NCBI RefSeq assembly: GCF_036568125.1
Contig: NZ_DATCTF010000011.1
Location: 62,001-126,000, forward strand
Direction of reading: 5' to 3'
Origin: Magnetovibrio sp.
GTDB taxonomy: Bacteria > Pseudomonadota > Alphaproteobacteria > Rhodospirillales > Magnetovibrionaceae
DNA length: 64,000 bases
Position 1 is the stretch's first letter. Each line of letters starts with the position of its first letter. The notes beneath the pieces were generated by a model, which saw nothing but the letters and a program-made list of their open reading frames with translations, ran no database searches and had not been told where the DNA came from. The position numbers and the translations under genes were made by a program. Positions 53,935-62,224 of the stretch are shown here, in pieces.

Positions 53935-55521
53935 ATGACCACGCAAGTCTGCCTCGTTCGCCCGCCGATTTTGGTCCCCAAGAGCCATCCTATCGTGCAA
54001 TTTACGCCGCCCATCGGCATTGCGTACATTGCCGGCAGCTTGCGCAATGCCGATATCGATGTCTTGGTTGTCGACGGCTTGGGCGAAGCGCTGGACAATC
54101 GCCACCATGCGGACAATGATTGCTATATTTACGGGCTCCACCCCGACGAGGTGGTCGCGCGCATACCTGAAACGGCAGACGTCATTGGTATTTCCGCATC
54201 ATTTTCTTTTGAGTGGCCGACCTGCCGCGATCTGATCGGACGCATCCGCAAACGTTTTCCATCCGCGTTGTTGGTTGGCGGCGGCGAACATATCACAGCT
54301 TTGCCGGAACTGAGCTTGACGGAGAGCGCTCTCGACGTTGCGGTCATGGGTGAGGGCGAAGAAACGTTTCTCAATGTCGTCAACCTTCGTCTGTCAGGCG
54401 GACAGGACCTATCATCGATAAACGGCATTCTTTTCCAAAGCGCGGACGGCGAAATTCACAAGACGCCCCCTCACGGTCGAATTCGCGACCTCGACGCCAT
54501 CCCTCTGCCAGCGTGGGACAAGATCCCGATCGAGGAATACCTTGACCGTGGCATGGGATTCGGCGTCAACCGTGGCCGGTCCATGCCCGTTCTGGCCAGC
54601 CGCGGCTGTCCGTTCCAGTGTACGTTTTGTTCCAGCCCACAAATGTGGACGACCCGTTGGGTTCCGCGCGACGCCGATCTGTTGCTGGACGAATTGGCTT
54701 ATTATCAAGAACGTTACGGAGTCACCAATTTCGACTTCTACGACCTAACTGCAATCGTGAAGAAAAGCTGGATCGTCGATTTCTGTAAAAAAATCGAAGA
54801 ACGCGGCATGACCTTTACTTGGCAGTTGCCCAGCGGCACGCGCTCCGAAGCGATCGACCGGGAAGTAGCGGACTACCTCTATAAGTCAGGATGTCGAAAT
54901 CTTTCATATTCCCCGGAAAGTGGCTCGCCGACTGTTTTGACGCGCATCAAAAAACGCATCAAAACGAAATCCGTATCGGATTCCATTCGTTCCAGCGTCG
55001 AAGCCGGTCTGAACGTCAAATGTAACCTGATCATCGGGTTCCCCGATGAGACCTATAAGGAAGTCTTCGAAACCCTTGCCTATGCCGTCGAACTGGCCAT
55101 GGCTGGAGCACACGACCTCAGCATCTGGGTATTCTCGCCCTATCCAGGCTCGGAGTTGTTCGAGGAACTGACCACTTCAGGCGTGATCAGCATGAACGAC
55201 GCCTATTATGACGACCTGCGCTCGTACGCCGACACCAACCGGACAAAATCATTCACCACCCATGTCACAAGCGAACGCCTGAAACTGCTGCGCCGCGTCG
55301 GCACATTGGCGTTTTACCTTGCATCATGGGCACGCAGGCCCTGGCGACCGTTTGCCATGTTGCGAAATGTGATTTCCGGCAAGCAAGAATCACGCGCCGA
55401 ACTGGCGCTGTCGACCATGTTCAAACGATCGACCATGGAAACCAGCGACAAACTTGCATCCGAATCATACACTGGCAAAGTGAGTGCCCCGTCCGAGATA
55501 TCATCCTCGAACAAGCCATAA
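53935..55521 (+). CDS. B12-binding-domain radical SAM protein (BchE/hopanoid C-methylase-like architecture)
   Basis: 528 residues. The N-terminal cobalamin-binding-like domain has the typical opening LVRPPILVPKSHPI...PPIGIAYIAGSL and GISASFSF, LLVGGGEHITALPE and VMGEGEETF. The radical SAM cluster is CPFQCTFC at Cys225, Cys229 and Cys232, followed by YSPESGSPTVL and NLIIGFPDET. It probably does C-methylation or a radical rearrangement on a glycan sugar or lipid. The C-terminal 90 residues are basic with a possible amphipathic helix. It is distinct from the larger radical SAM protein at 46296. Substrate unknown. Confidence 0.85.
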   Translation: MTTQVCLVRPPILVPKSHPIVQFTPPIGIAYIAGSLRNADIDVLVVDGLGEALDNRHHADNDCYIYGLHPDEVVARIPETADVIGISASFSFEWPTCRDLIGRIRKRFPSALLVGGGEHITALPELSLTESALDVAVMGEGEETFLNVVNLRLSGGQDLSSINGILFQSADGEIHKTPPHGRIRDLDAIPLPAWDKIPIEEYLDRGMGFGVNRGRSMPVLASRGCPFQCTFCSSPQMWTTRWVPRDADLLLDELAYYQERYGVTNFDFYDLTAIVKKSWIVDFCKKIEERGMTFTWQLPSGTRSEAIDREVADYLYKSGCRNLSYSPESGSPTVLTRIKKRIKTKSVSDSIRSSVEAGLNVKCNLIIGFPDETYKEVFETLAYAVELAMAGAHDLSIWVFSPYPGSELFEELTTSGVISMNDAYYDDLRSYADTNRTKSFTTHVTSERLKLLRRVGTLAFYLASWARRPWRPFAMLRNVISGKQESRAELALSTMFKRSTMETSDKLASESYTGKVSAPSEISSSNKP

Positions 55522-55556
55522 AATATGAATACCCGTCGCCCAGTGAAAGTCCGGCC

Positions 55557-56546
55557 ATGACAGAAATCTCAAAATTTAAAATAGCCGTGGTGATCCCTTG
55601 TTATCGAGTGACCGACCACATCGAAGGCGTGGTGGCGGAAATCGGGCCGGCGGTTGACCGTATTTTTTGCGTTGATGACCATTGCCCCGACCAGTCTGGC
55701 GCATACATCGAAAAAAACATCGCCGACAAACGTGTCATGGTTATCTTTCACGATCACAACCAGGGTGTCGGCGGCGCCACCATCACCGGGTATAAGGCGG
55801 CGCTGGAATACGGTGCTCACATTGTGATCAAGATCGACGGTGACGGGCAGATGAACCCACGTGAGATCGGAACCCTGATCAACCCGATCCTGGATGGCAA
55901 CGCCGATTATGCCAAAGGCAATCGTTTCTTCCGCCCGGAAGATCTCGTTGGCATGCCGCGACTGCGTTTGTTCGGCAACGCCGTGCTATCGTTTTTGGCG
56001 AAATTTTCGACGGGATATTGGAATATTTTTGACCCCACCAATGGGTACACGGCAATCCATCATCATGCCTTGAGGAACATCAATCTCGACAAAGTCAGTC
56101 GCGATTATTTTTTCGAATCCGACATGCTGTTTCGCCTGAGAACCATCGGTGCCGTGACTTTGGATGTACCGCTGATGGCGCGCTATGCCGATGAAAAAAG
56201 CAATCTCAAAATCGCCAAGGTCATATTCCCTTTTCTGGCCAAACACGGCATCAACCTAGCGAAGCGGATCATCTATAATTATTACATTCGGGACTTCAGC
56301 ATTGCCTCTATTCAACTGCCGCTAGGGATAGCGTTGCTTATTTTCGGCACAGTTTTTGGGCTGAGCAGTTGGATACACGGTGCTGAAACGGGCATCCCCG
56401 CAACCCCTGGCACGGTTATGATCGCGGCGTTCTCTGCATTTGCGGGCTTTCAACTGCTTTTGGGGTTCTTAAATTTTGACATGCAAAATGTTCCAAATTT
56501 ACCGCTGCAAAAACTGTTCCGCGACAGGTCCGAAAGACATAACTAG
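55557..56546 (+). CDS. GT2 polyprenyl-phosphate-sugar synthase-like (DPM1/GtrB type)
   Basis: 329 residues from the ATG at 55557; the frame is open upstream only over the radical SAM gene. The GT-A domain has VVIPCYRVTDHIEGVV, FCVDDHCPDQSG, GVGGATITGYKAALEYG, KIDGDGQMNP (DXD) and FRPEDLVGMPRLRLFGNAVLSFL. Two C-terminal membrane helices (about 263-285 and 300-322) fit a GtrB/ArnC-type enzyme that makes undecaprenyl-phosphate sugars. Such a product would serve a periplasmic GT-C enzyme, and the membrane protein at 52311 is a candidate partner. Confidence 0.87.
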   Translation: MTEISKFKIAVVIPCYRVTDHIEGVVAEIGPAVDRIFCVDDHCPDQSGAYIEKNIADKRVMVIFHDHNQGVGGATITGYKAALEYGAHIVIKIDGDGQMNPREIGTLINPILDGNADYAKGNRFFRPEDLVGMPRLRLFGNAVLSFLAKFSTGYWNIFDPTNGYTAIHHHALRNINLDKVSRDYFFESDMLFRLRTIGAVTLDVPLMARYADEKSNLKIAKVIFPFLAKHGINLAKRIIYNYYIRDFSIASIQLPLGIALLIFGTVFGLSSWIHGAETGIPATPGTVMIAAFSAFAGFQLLLGFLNFDMQNVPNLPLQKLFRDRSERHN

Positions 56547-56596
56547 TCGTTAGTTTTTTTGCATCTCCCAACTTCATCGACAAGGCTGTTCCGCCT

Positions 56597-57346
56597 ATGG
56601 CGCAAACCGACATAACAGAGCTTCTCGCATCGTATCCACGCGCCCATCCGCCTCTATCTCCAGAATGGCAGAAAATTTACGTCGAGACTTATAAGAGCAG
56701 CCGTGACGGCAAAACGCTTCTCTATAAACTGACGCAAAAACTCGAGAGCTGGATGCACCATAGCGTTGCCTCCAAATCGCACATCCCGCGCTTGCTTGAA
56801 ATTGGTGCCGGAACGCTCAATCACGTTCCTTATGAAACACAAACGGATCAATACGACATTGCCGAGCCGTTCAGCGAACTGTTCGCGGACAAGCCCAACC
56901 TGAAGAGCATTCATACCGCCTATGGGGACCTATTCGATGTGCCGTTGGAAAACCGCTATGACCGCATCATTTCCATCGCTGCACTTGAACACATCACCAA
57001 TCTGCCCAACGTCGTCGCCCGGTCGGGTTTAATGCTGAACGAGGGCGGCGAGTTTCGCGCAGGAATTCCGTCTGAGGGTGGTTTTCTGTGGGGCCTGAGT
57101 TGGCGCGCCTCGGTAGGCTTGATGGCGCGCCTTAAATACGGCCTGGACTATGGCGAATTGATGCGACACGAACATGTCAGCACAGCGCCAGACATCATTG
57201 CCGTGGTGCGACACTTCTATCGCAATTGCACAATCACGCGTTTTCCGACCCCACTTCACAGCTTAAGTTTATATGCCTGCATTCGGGCATCCGACCCAGA
57301 CCTGGAGCGATGTGAACAATTTGCTAACCAAGCTGGTGATGCGTGA
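56597..57346 (+). CDS. Class I SAM-dependent methyltransferase-like protein
   Basis: 249 residues. Motif I is RLLEIGAGTLNHVPYE (about 69-84), a less usual glycine pattern. It has YDIAEPFSELF, DLFDVPLENRYDRIISIAALEHI and EGGEFRAGIPSEGG at the post-motif positions. It probably methylates a sugar or polysaccharide end. It is the last gene before the composition shift at about 57.4 kb and is followed by 48 bp with AAGGA before the next GTG. Confidence 0.8.
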   Translation: MAQTDITELLASYPRAHPPLSPEWQKIYVETYKSSRDGKTLLYKLTQKLESWMHHSVASKSHIPRLLEIGAGTLNHVPYETQTDQYDIAEPFSELFADKPNLKSIHTAYGDLFDVPLENRYDRIISIAALEHITNLPNVVARSGLMLNEGGEFRAGIPSEGGFLWGLSWRASVGLMARLKYGLDYGELMRHEHVSTAPDIIAVVRHFYRNCTITRFPTPLHSLSLYACIRASDPDLERCEQFANQAGDA

Positions 57347-57394
57347 ATGCACGGTTCCAATGAGCATTCAATCTGTACGCCGTAAGGAAATACC

Positions 57395-58423
57395 GTGAAA
57401 ATTGCCATCGGCTACAAGGTCATTGAGGGCCCATGGGGCGGCGGCAACCGTTTCGTTGGTGCGTTGAGCAATGCGCTCATGACTGCGGGACACTCGGTCG
57501 TCCACGACTTGAACGACGCCGACATCGACGTCATCTTGATCATTGATCCGCGCACCCGCATTCCCAACATCCCGTTCGGCGCGGGCGGTATCTTACGCTA
57601 CCTGGCGTTTCGCAATCCCCGCGCCGTGGTCGTTCACCGCATCAACGAATGCGATGAACGCAAGAACACCCGCGGCGTCAATTTCCGCTTGAGACTTGCC
57701 AACTACGCCGCCGATCACACCGTGTTCGTCGGTTCGTGGCTCAAGGACTTGGCCGTCTGGCGCAAAGGCGACGGGCATGGCAGCAGCGTGATCCTCAACG
57801 GTGCGGACCCGGCGGTGTTCAACGCCAACGGCTCCCAATCTTGGAACGGGACCGAGCCTCTGAAGCTGGTTACCCACCACTGGGGTGGCAACTGGATGAA
57901 GGGCTTCGACATCTATCAAAAGCTCGACCGTATGATGGGCGATCCGGCATGGGCGGGTAAAATAGAATTCACCTATATCGGCAACGTCCCCAAAGGCTTC
58001 GTGTTTGAAAACGCCCGCTTGCTCGCGCCCATGGACGCAGAACACCTGGCGAGCGAACTGCGTTCCCACCATGTGTACGTGACCGGTTCGATCAACGAGC
58101 CCGGAGGAAACCACCAGAACGAAGGCGCGCTGTGCGGTTTGCCGCTTTTGTATCGCAATTCCGGTTGCATGCCCGAATATTGCGACGGCTTTGGACTGAT
58201 GTTCGACGGTCCGAACGACTTCGAACCCGCCTTGTCACGCATGATCCATGAGTATGAAACGTGGCGCGCGCGGGTTGCTGCGTATCCCTGCACCACCGAA
58301 CGTACGGTTCAAAGCTACCTTACACTGATACAAACCCTTCACCACGACCGCGATAAACTGGTACAAAGTCGCCACATCTGGCGGAACCCCATCGCGTTCC
58401 TCCTCAACCAATTTCCGTTTTGA
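57395..58423 (+). CDS. GT-B glycosyltransferase
   Basis: 342 residues with a GTG start (AAGGAAATACC before it). It begins IAIGYKVIEGPWGGGNRFVGAL, a common N-terminus of GT4-like transferases, with DHTVFVGSWLKDLAVW, VILNGADPAVFN, LVTHHWGGNWMKGFDIYQ and HHVYVTGSINEPGGNHQNEGALCGLPLLYRNSGCMPEYC, where the nucleotide sugar should bind. Cytoplasmic. Base composition is higher in G+C than the genes before it. The donor is unknown. Confidence 0.82.
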   Translation: MKIAIGYKVIEGPWGGGNRFVGALSNALMTAGHSVVHDLNDADIDVILIIDPRTRIPNIPFGAGGILRYLAFRNPRAVVVHRINECDERKNTRGVNFRLRLANYAADHTVFVGSWLKDLAVWRKGDGHGSSVILNGADPAVFNANGSQSWNGTEPLKLVTHHWGGNWMKGFDIYQKLDRMMGDPAWAGKIEFTYIGNVPKGFVFENARLLAPMDAEHLASELRSHHVYVTGSINEPGGNHQNEGALCGLPLLYRNSGCMPEYCDGFGLMFDGPNDFEPALSRMIHEYETWRARVAAYPCTTERTVQSYLTLIQTLHHDRDKLVQSRHIWRNPIAFLLNQFPF

Positions 58424-58439
58424 GCGGCAGGCAGCGACG

Positions 58440-59240
58440 ATGCGCAAAGACTACATGAAAGCCGAAGACAGCCAAGGTGGCGATGAAACCACGTTCATAG
58501 AAAATTACTGGACCGAGGTCTGGAACCGTCAGGGCGGCCCCAAGGGTGAAATCGATAAAATCCCCACCAAGGACGAATACAAAGTCATCAAGCCGTTCAT
58601 GGACCAGTTGCCCAAAGGTGCGCGCATTCTCGACGGCGGCTGCGGCCTGGGTGATTGGACCGCGTTCTTCACCCAACAAGGCTATGACTGCGTCGGTCTG
58701 GACCTGTCTCGCGAAACGGTCGCCAAGCTGCACACGATCTTTCCCGACGTGACGTTCAAGGCCGGCGACATTCGCCACACCGAATTCGAAGACAATTCCT
58801 TCGACGCCTATTTTTCCTGGGGCGTGTTCGAACATTTCGAAGAAGGCATGCGGCCGTGCATCGACGAGGCTTACCGGGTGTTGAAGCCCGGCGGGCGTTT
58901 GTTCATTTCGGTGCCTTACGACAACCTGCGCCATGCCTTGCGCGCCGCGGGCGACTGGACGGAACGCAAAGCCGCTCAACGCCACAACCGGCGCTTTTAC
59001 CAGTGGCGCTTGACCAAGGGCGAGTTGCGCGACGAACTCAGCGCCGGTGGCTTCGACGTCGATAAGGTCGCGACCATCCACAAACGTCAAGGCGTGCTGC
59101 GCAGCCTGCATCATGAATTCAAACTCAACTACAGCTGGTTCGTCACCCGCGGCGCAAGCTTGGTTCTGGCCCCGGTCCTACCGGGTGGGCTGATGGCGCA
59201 CATGATCCTGGCAGTGGCGCAAAAACCGCTTGAGGGTTAA
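58440..59240 (+). CDS. Class I SAM-dependent methyltransferase
   Basis: 266 residues. Motif I is ARILDGGCGLGDWTAFF (about 61-77), with CVGLDLSRETVAKL, GDIRHTEFEDNSFDAYFSWGVFEHFEEG and LKPGGRLFISVP. It resembles methyltransferases that cap or modify glycans in O-antigen loci. The ATG at 58440 has only a weak ribosome-binding site; ATG 58455 is an alternative. It lies between two glycosyltransferase/sugar genes in the same direction. Confidence 0.83.
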   Translation: MRKDYMKAEDSQGGDETTFIENYWTEVWNRQGGPKGEIDKIPTKDEYKVIKPFMDQLPKGARILDGGCGLGDWTAFFTQQGYDCVGLDLSRETVAKLHTIFPDVTFKAGDIRHTEFEDNSFDAYFSWGVFEHFEEGMRPCIDEAYRVLKPGGRLFISVPYDNLRHALRAAGDWTERKAAQRHNRRFYQWRLTKGELRDELSAGGFDVDKVATIHKRQGVLRSLHHEFKLNYSWFVTRGASLVLAPVLPGGLMAHMILAVAQKPLEG

Positions 59241-59267
59241 GCTCGGCACACACTTTCGGAAACGGGT

Positions 59268-60260
59268 ATGACGACACAAACGAAACGCGCATTGATTTTT
59301 GGGATTTCCGGTCAAGACGGAGCCTATTTGGCGCGGCTGTTGCTCGACAAGGGCTATACGGTCTTCGGCACCTCGCGCGATGCGGAAATGACCAGCGCCG
59401 CCAATTTGGTGCGTTTGGGCGTGCGCGAGCGCGTCACGCTGATTTCATCTGTTCCTTCCGATTACCACAGCGCCACCAAGGCCATCACCCAAGCCAGACC
59501 GGACGAAATCTATAATCTTAGCGGTCAAAGCTCGGTGGGGTTGTCGTTCGAACAACCGGCCGAAACGCTCAATTCAATCGCGCTTGGCACACTCAACATT
59601 TTGGATGCTGTGCGCGCCACCAACCCCGACATCCGCTTTTACAACGCCAGTTCCGGCGAATGCTTTGGCGACACCAACGGTGTGCCTGCCAACGAAAAAA
59701 CCGCGTTCAATCCGTGCAGTCCATACGCCATCGCCAAGGCGGCGGCTTATTGGGAGGTCGCCAATTACCGCGCCGCTTACGGGCTCTATGCGTGTTCGGG
59801 AATCTTGTTCAATCACGAATCGCCCCTGCGACCAGCACGCTTCGTGACGCAAAAAATTATCCAAGGCGCGGTCAAAGCGGCACGTGGGCAGACCGATAAG
59901 CTGCATCTGGGTGATTTGACCATCCGCCGCGACTGGGGCTGGGCGCCCGAATACGTAGATGCCATGTGGCGCATGCTGCAACAGGACAGTCCCGACGATT
60001 TCGTCATCGCCACCGGCCGCAGCTATCCATTGGAAGATTTCGTCAAGTTCGCCTATGCGCATTTCGACTTGGATTATCGCGACCATGTCGTCGCCAATGA
60101 ACAGCTTTTACGCCCAACGGAACTTATGCATGGCCTAGGCGATGCCTCGAAAGCTGCCCAGCATTTAAACTGGCGTCCGAGCAAGGAAATGCCCGATGTG
60201 GTCAACGCCATGGCCGACGCGGAAATGGCCCGACAAAAAGGCGAGGACGAGCATTTATGA
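59268..60260 (+). CDS. gmd: GDP-mannose 4,6-dehydratase
   Basis: 330 residues, slightly shorter than most Gmd. It has ALIFGISGQDGAYLARLLLDKGY (NAD motif with the Gmd-specific GQDGAYL), NLSGQSSVGLSFEQP, YNASSGECFGD (Ser-x-Glu active site), CSPYAIAKAAAYW (Tyr-x3-Lys), ILFNHESPLRPARFVTQKI and LHLGDLTIRRDWGWAPEYV. It gives GDP-4-keto-6-deoxymannose, the precursor of GDP-rhamnose, fucose or perosamine. No fcl or perosamine synthetase is next to it; a reductase may be beyond the window or be the RmlD-like protein at 17284. It overlaps the next gene by 4 nt. Confidence 0.92.
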   Translation: MTTQTKRALIFGISGQDGAYLARLLLDKGYTVFGTSRDAEMTSAANLVRLGVRERVTLISSVPSDYHSATKAITQARPDEIYNLSGQSSVGLSFEQPAETLNSIALGTLNILDAVRATNPDIRFYNASSGECFGDTNGVPANEKTAFNPCSPYAIAKAAAYWEVANYRAAYGLYACSGILFNHESPLRPARFVTQKIIQGAVKAARGQTDKLHLGDLTIRRDWGWAPEYVDAMWRMLQQDSPDDFVIATGRSYPLEDFVKFAYAHFDLDYRDHVVANEQLLRPTELMHGLGDASKAAQHLNWRPSKEMPDVVNAMADAEMARQKGEDEHL

Positions 60261-61378
60261 GCGGCGTGACCGACAGCTTGCGTGTATTGCGCAACACCGC
60301 CAAGTGCCTGCCTACACGTATTTTATCCTCCATCGGCATCAGCACGCCGAAGGGCGCACCGGTGCGCTTCATCATCGAGGACGCCAACTGGGCGATCCGC
60401 TGGGTAGGCGAAAACATCCGCGACGAAATCAACAAGCTGCACGGCGAGACGTGCGAAGTCTCCATCACACCGGTCGGCGCAATTGATCGCGTGGTGCATT
60501 TTGGCTCACAGTACATGTGGCTGAATTGGGGTGGGGCTGCGGGGCCTTCCAACAAATATGTGGTGTCGTTCTTTCACGGCAAGCGCGAGGACGGTCCCGA
60601 TGTATCGCGGCACATCGACGATTTTTTAGCCTCGGAACCGAAGCTCGCGCGCATCGTCGCGTCCAACAGCTTGGTGCATGACCGCCTACTGTCGTGGGGC
60701 GTTTCGGCGGATAAAATCGTGCGCATCCCCATCGGCGTGAACACCAACGTGTTCGTCCCGCCCAGCGCCGAACAACGCCAAGCAGCCCGCACCAAGTTCA
60801 ACATCCCCGACGACGCCATCGTCATCGGCTCGTTCCAAAAGGACGGCGTCGGTTGGGGTGACGGAATGGAACCCAAACTTATCAAAGGTCCCGATATCTA
60901 CGTCGATACCATGAGGGAGCTGGCCAAAGACCTGCCGGTATTCGCCATGTTGACGGGACCGGCGCGCGGCTACGTCAAAGCGCGGCTCGAAGAGGCTGGT
61001 ATTCCTTACGCCCACGCTTACCCCGATGCGCACGCCGACTTGGTGCAGTGCTATCACGCGCTCGATCTATATACCGTCAGCTCCCGCGAAGAAGGCGGAC
61101 CCATGGGTTTGATGGAAAGCATGGCGACCCATGTTCCTGTGGTCTCGACCAATGTCGGCATGGCCCCGGACCTGATCGATGACGGGGTTACCGGCGGGCT
61201 TGATCTCACCGTCACGCCTTCAGGCTTGGCGGCCAAGGTTCGCGCCATCCTTGCCCCATCCATTGATCGCGCCGCACTGACACAGCGCGCGCGCCAAGCG
61301 GTGATGGTGTGCGACTGGGCGGTGGTCGGCAAGCGCCACTACGAAGAAGTTTATCTGCCCTTGATGGCTGATCGATGA
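60257..61378 (+). CDS. GT4 family glycosyltransferase
   Basis: 373 residues. The GT-B fold has VRFIIEDANWAIRWVGENI, VVSFFHGKREDGPDVS, IVRIPIGVNTNVFVPP, VIGSFQKDGVGWGDG, and the donor site LDLYTVSSREEGGPMGLMESMATHVPVVSTNVGMAPDLI with the E-x7-E motif of retaining GT4 enzymes. By position after gmd it may transfer the GDP-deoxyhexose. It has 4-nt overlaps with gmd upstream and the methyltransferase downstream, so the three are translationally coupled. Confidence 0.88.
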   Translation: MSGVTDSLRVLRNTAKCLPTRILSSIGISTPKGAPVRFIIEDANWAIRWVGENIRDEINKLHGETCEVSITPVGAIDRVVHFGSQYMWLNWGGAAGPSNKYVVSFFHGKREDGPDVSRHIDDFLASEPKLARIVASNSLVHDRLLSWGVSADKIVRIPIGVNTNVFVPPSAEQRQAARTKFNIPDDAIVIGSFQKDGVGWGDGMEPKLIKGPDIYVDTMRELAKDLPVFAMLTGPARGYVKARLEEAGIPYAHAYPDAHADLVQCYHALDLYTVSSREEGGPMGLMESMATHVPVVSTNVGMAPDLIDDGVTGGLDLTVTPSGLAAKVRAILAPSIDRAALTQRARQAVMVCDWAVVGKRHYEEVYLPLMADR

Positions 61379-62223
61379 AACCAGACGCCTCAGACCCCGG
61401 CCTGGAAATCAGCGGCGACGGACACATGTCCGTCACGGACCGCTTGAGGTATCTTTATCGCAACGCGCTGCGCAACATGCGCCCTCGCCGCCGCACGATC
61501 CGGGCCGAGACTTATCATCCACGCACGATGACAGACGCCATGGCGATGGCCTCGCCGAGCCGCGCATTGACCTTGTCTTTCCTCGAAACCAAGCTTCCCA
61601 CCGTTCAGCCACACACCACGGTGCGAGTCCTCGACGTTGGCTGCGGCAGCGGCTTCATGAGCGACACCCTGGCGGCACTCGGCTATGGCGGCGTTTACAC
61701 CGGCATCGATATCGGTGATCGTTTTCGCACAAACGTTGCGCACCCCGATGCGTTCGAACGCAGTTTCGTCAACGCCGACGCGCATACCTTCGAAACCGAC
61801 GAACCGTACGATCTGATCCTTTCGTTTTCCGCGTTGGAGCACATTCCCGACGATCAAAAGCTGATCGCGCACTTGGACACGATTTTGGCCGAGGACGGCG
61901 CGCACCTGCACATTGTTCCGGCAGCGTGGGGCTTGCCTTTATATTTGTGGCACGGGTTTCGTCAGTACAGCCTTGCCGACATCGAACAACGTTTTGGCTC
62001 ATCCGGTCTCAAGGTTTACGCCCTGGGCGGTTTGTTCAGTTTCATGTTGCACTTCATCTTCATCACGGTTTTGGAAATGCTATTGCGCTTGCCGGCGCGC
62101 AAGGCGCTCCGTCGCCCATACATGGCCTTGCATCGCGCCTGTTTGCGCCTGGACCGGTTCGCACCTCTGGTCCCATCGGCTTACGTTATTTGCAAAACCA
62201 AGTTAACCGAGGGGCTTACATAA
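61375..62223 (+). CDS. Class I SAM-dependent methyltransferase
   Basis: 282 residues. Motif I is VRVLDVGCGSGFMSDTL (near 83-99), then YTGIDIGDRF, DEPYDLILSFSALEHIPD and AEDGAHLHIVPAAWGLPLYL. A hydrophobic segment at about 215-235 (LFSFMLHFIFITVLEMLL) suggests membrane association and a lipid-linked glycan acceptor. It overlaps the GT4 gene by 4 nt and ends 1 nt before the asnB-like start. Confidence 0.83.
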   Translation: MKPDASDPGLEISGDGHMSVTDRLRYLYRNALRNMRPRRRTIRAETYHPRTMTDAMAMASPSRALTLSFLETKLPTVQPHTTVRVLDVGCGSGFMSDTLAALGYGGVYTGIDIGDRFRTNVAHPDAFERSFVNADAHTFETDEPYDLILSFSALEHIPDDQKLIAHLDTILAEDGAHLHIVPAAWGLPLYLWHGFRQYSLADIEQRFGSSGLKVYALGGLFSFMLHFIFITVLEMLLRLPARKALRRPYMALHRACLRLDRFAPLVPSAYVICKTKLTEGLT

Positions 62224-62224
62224 C

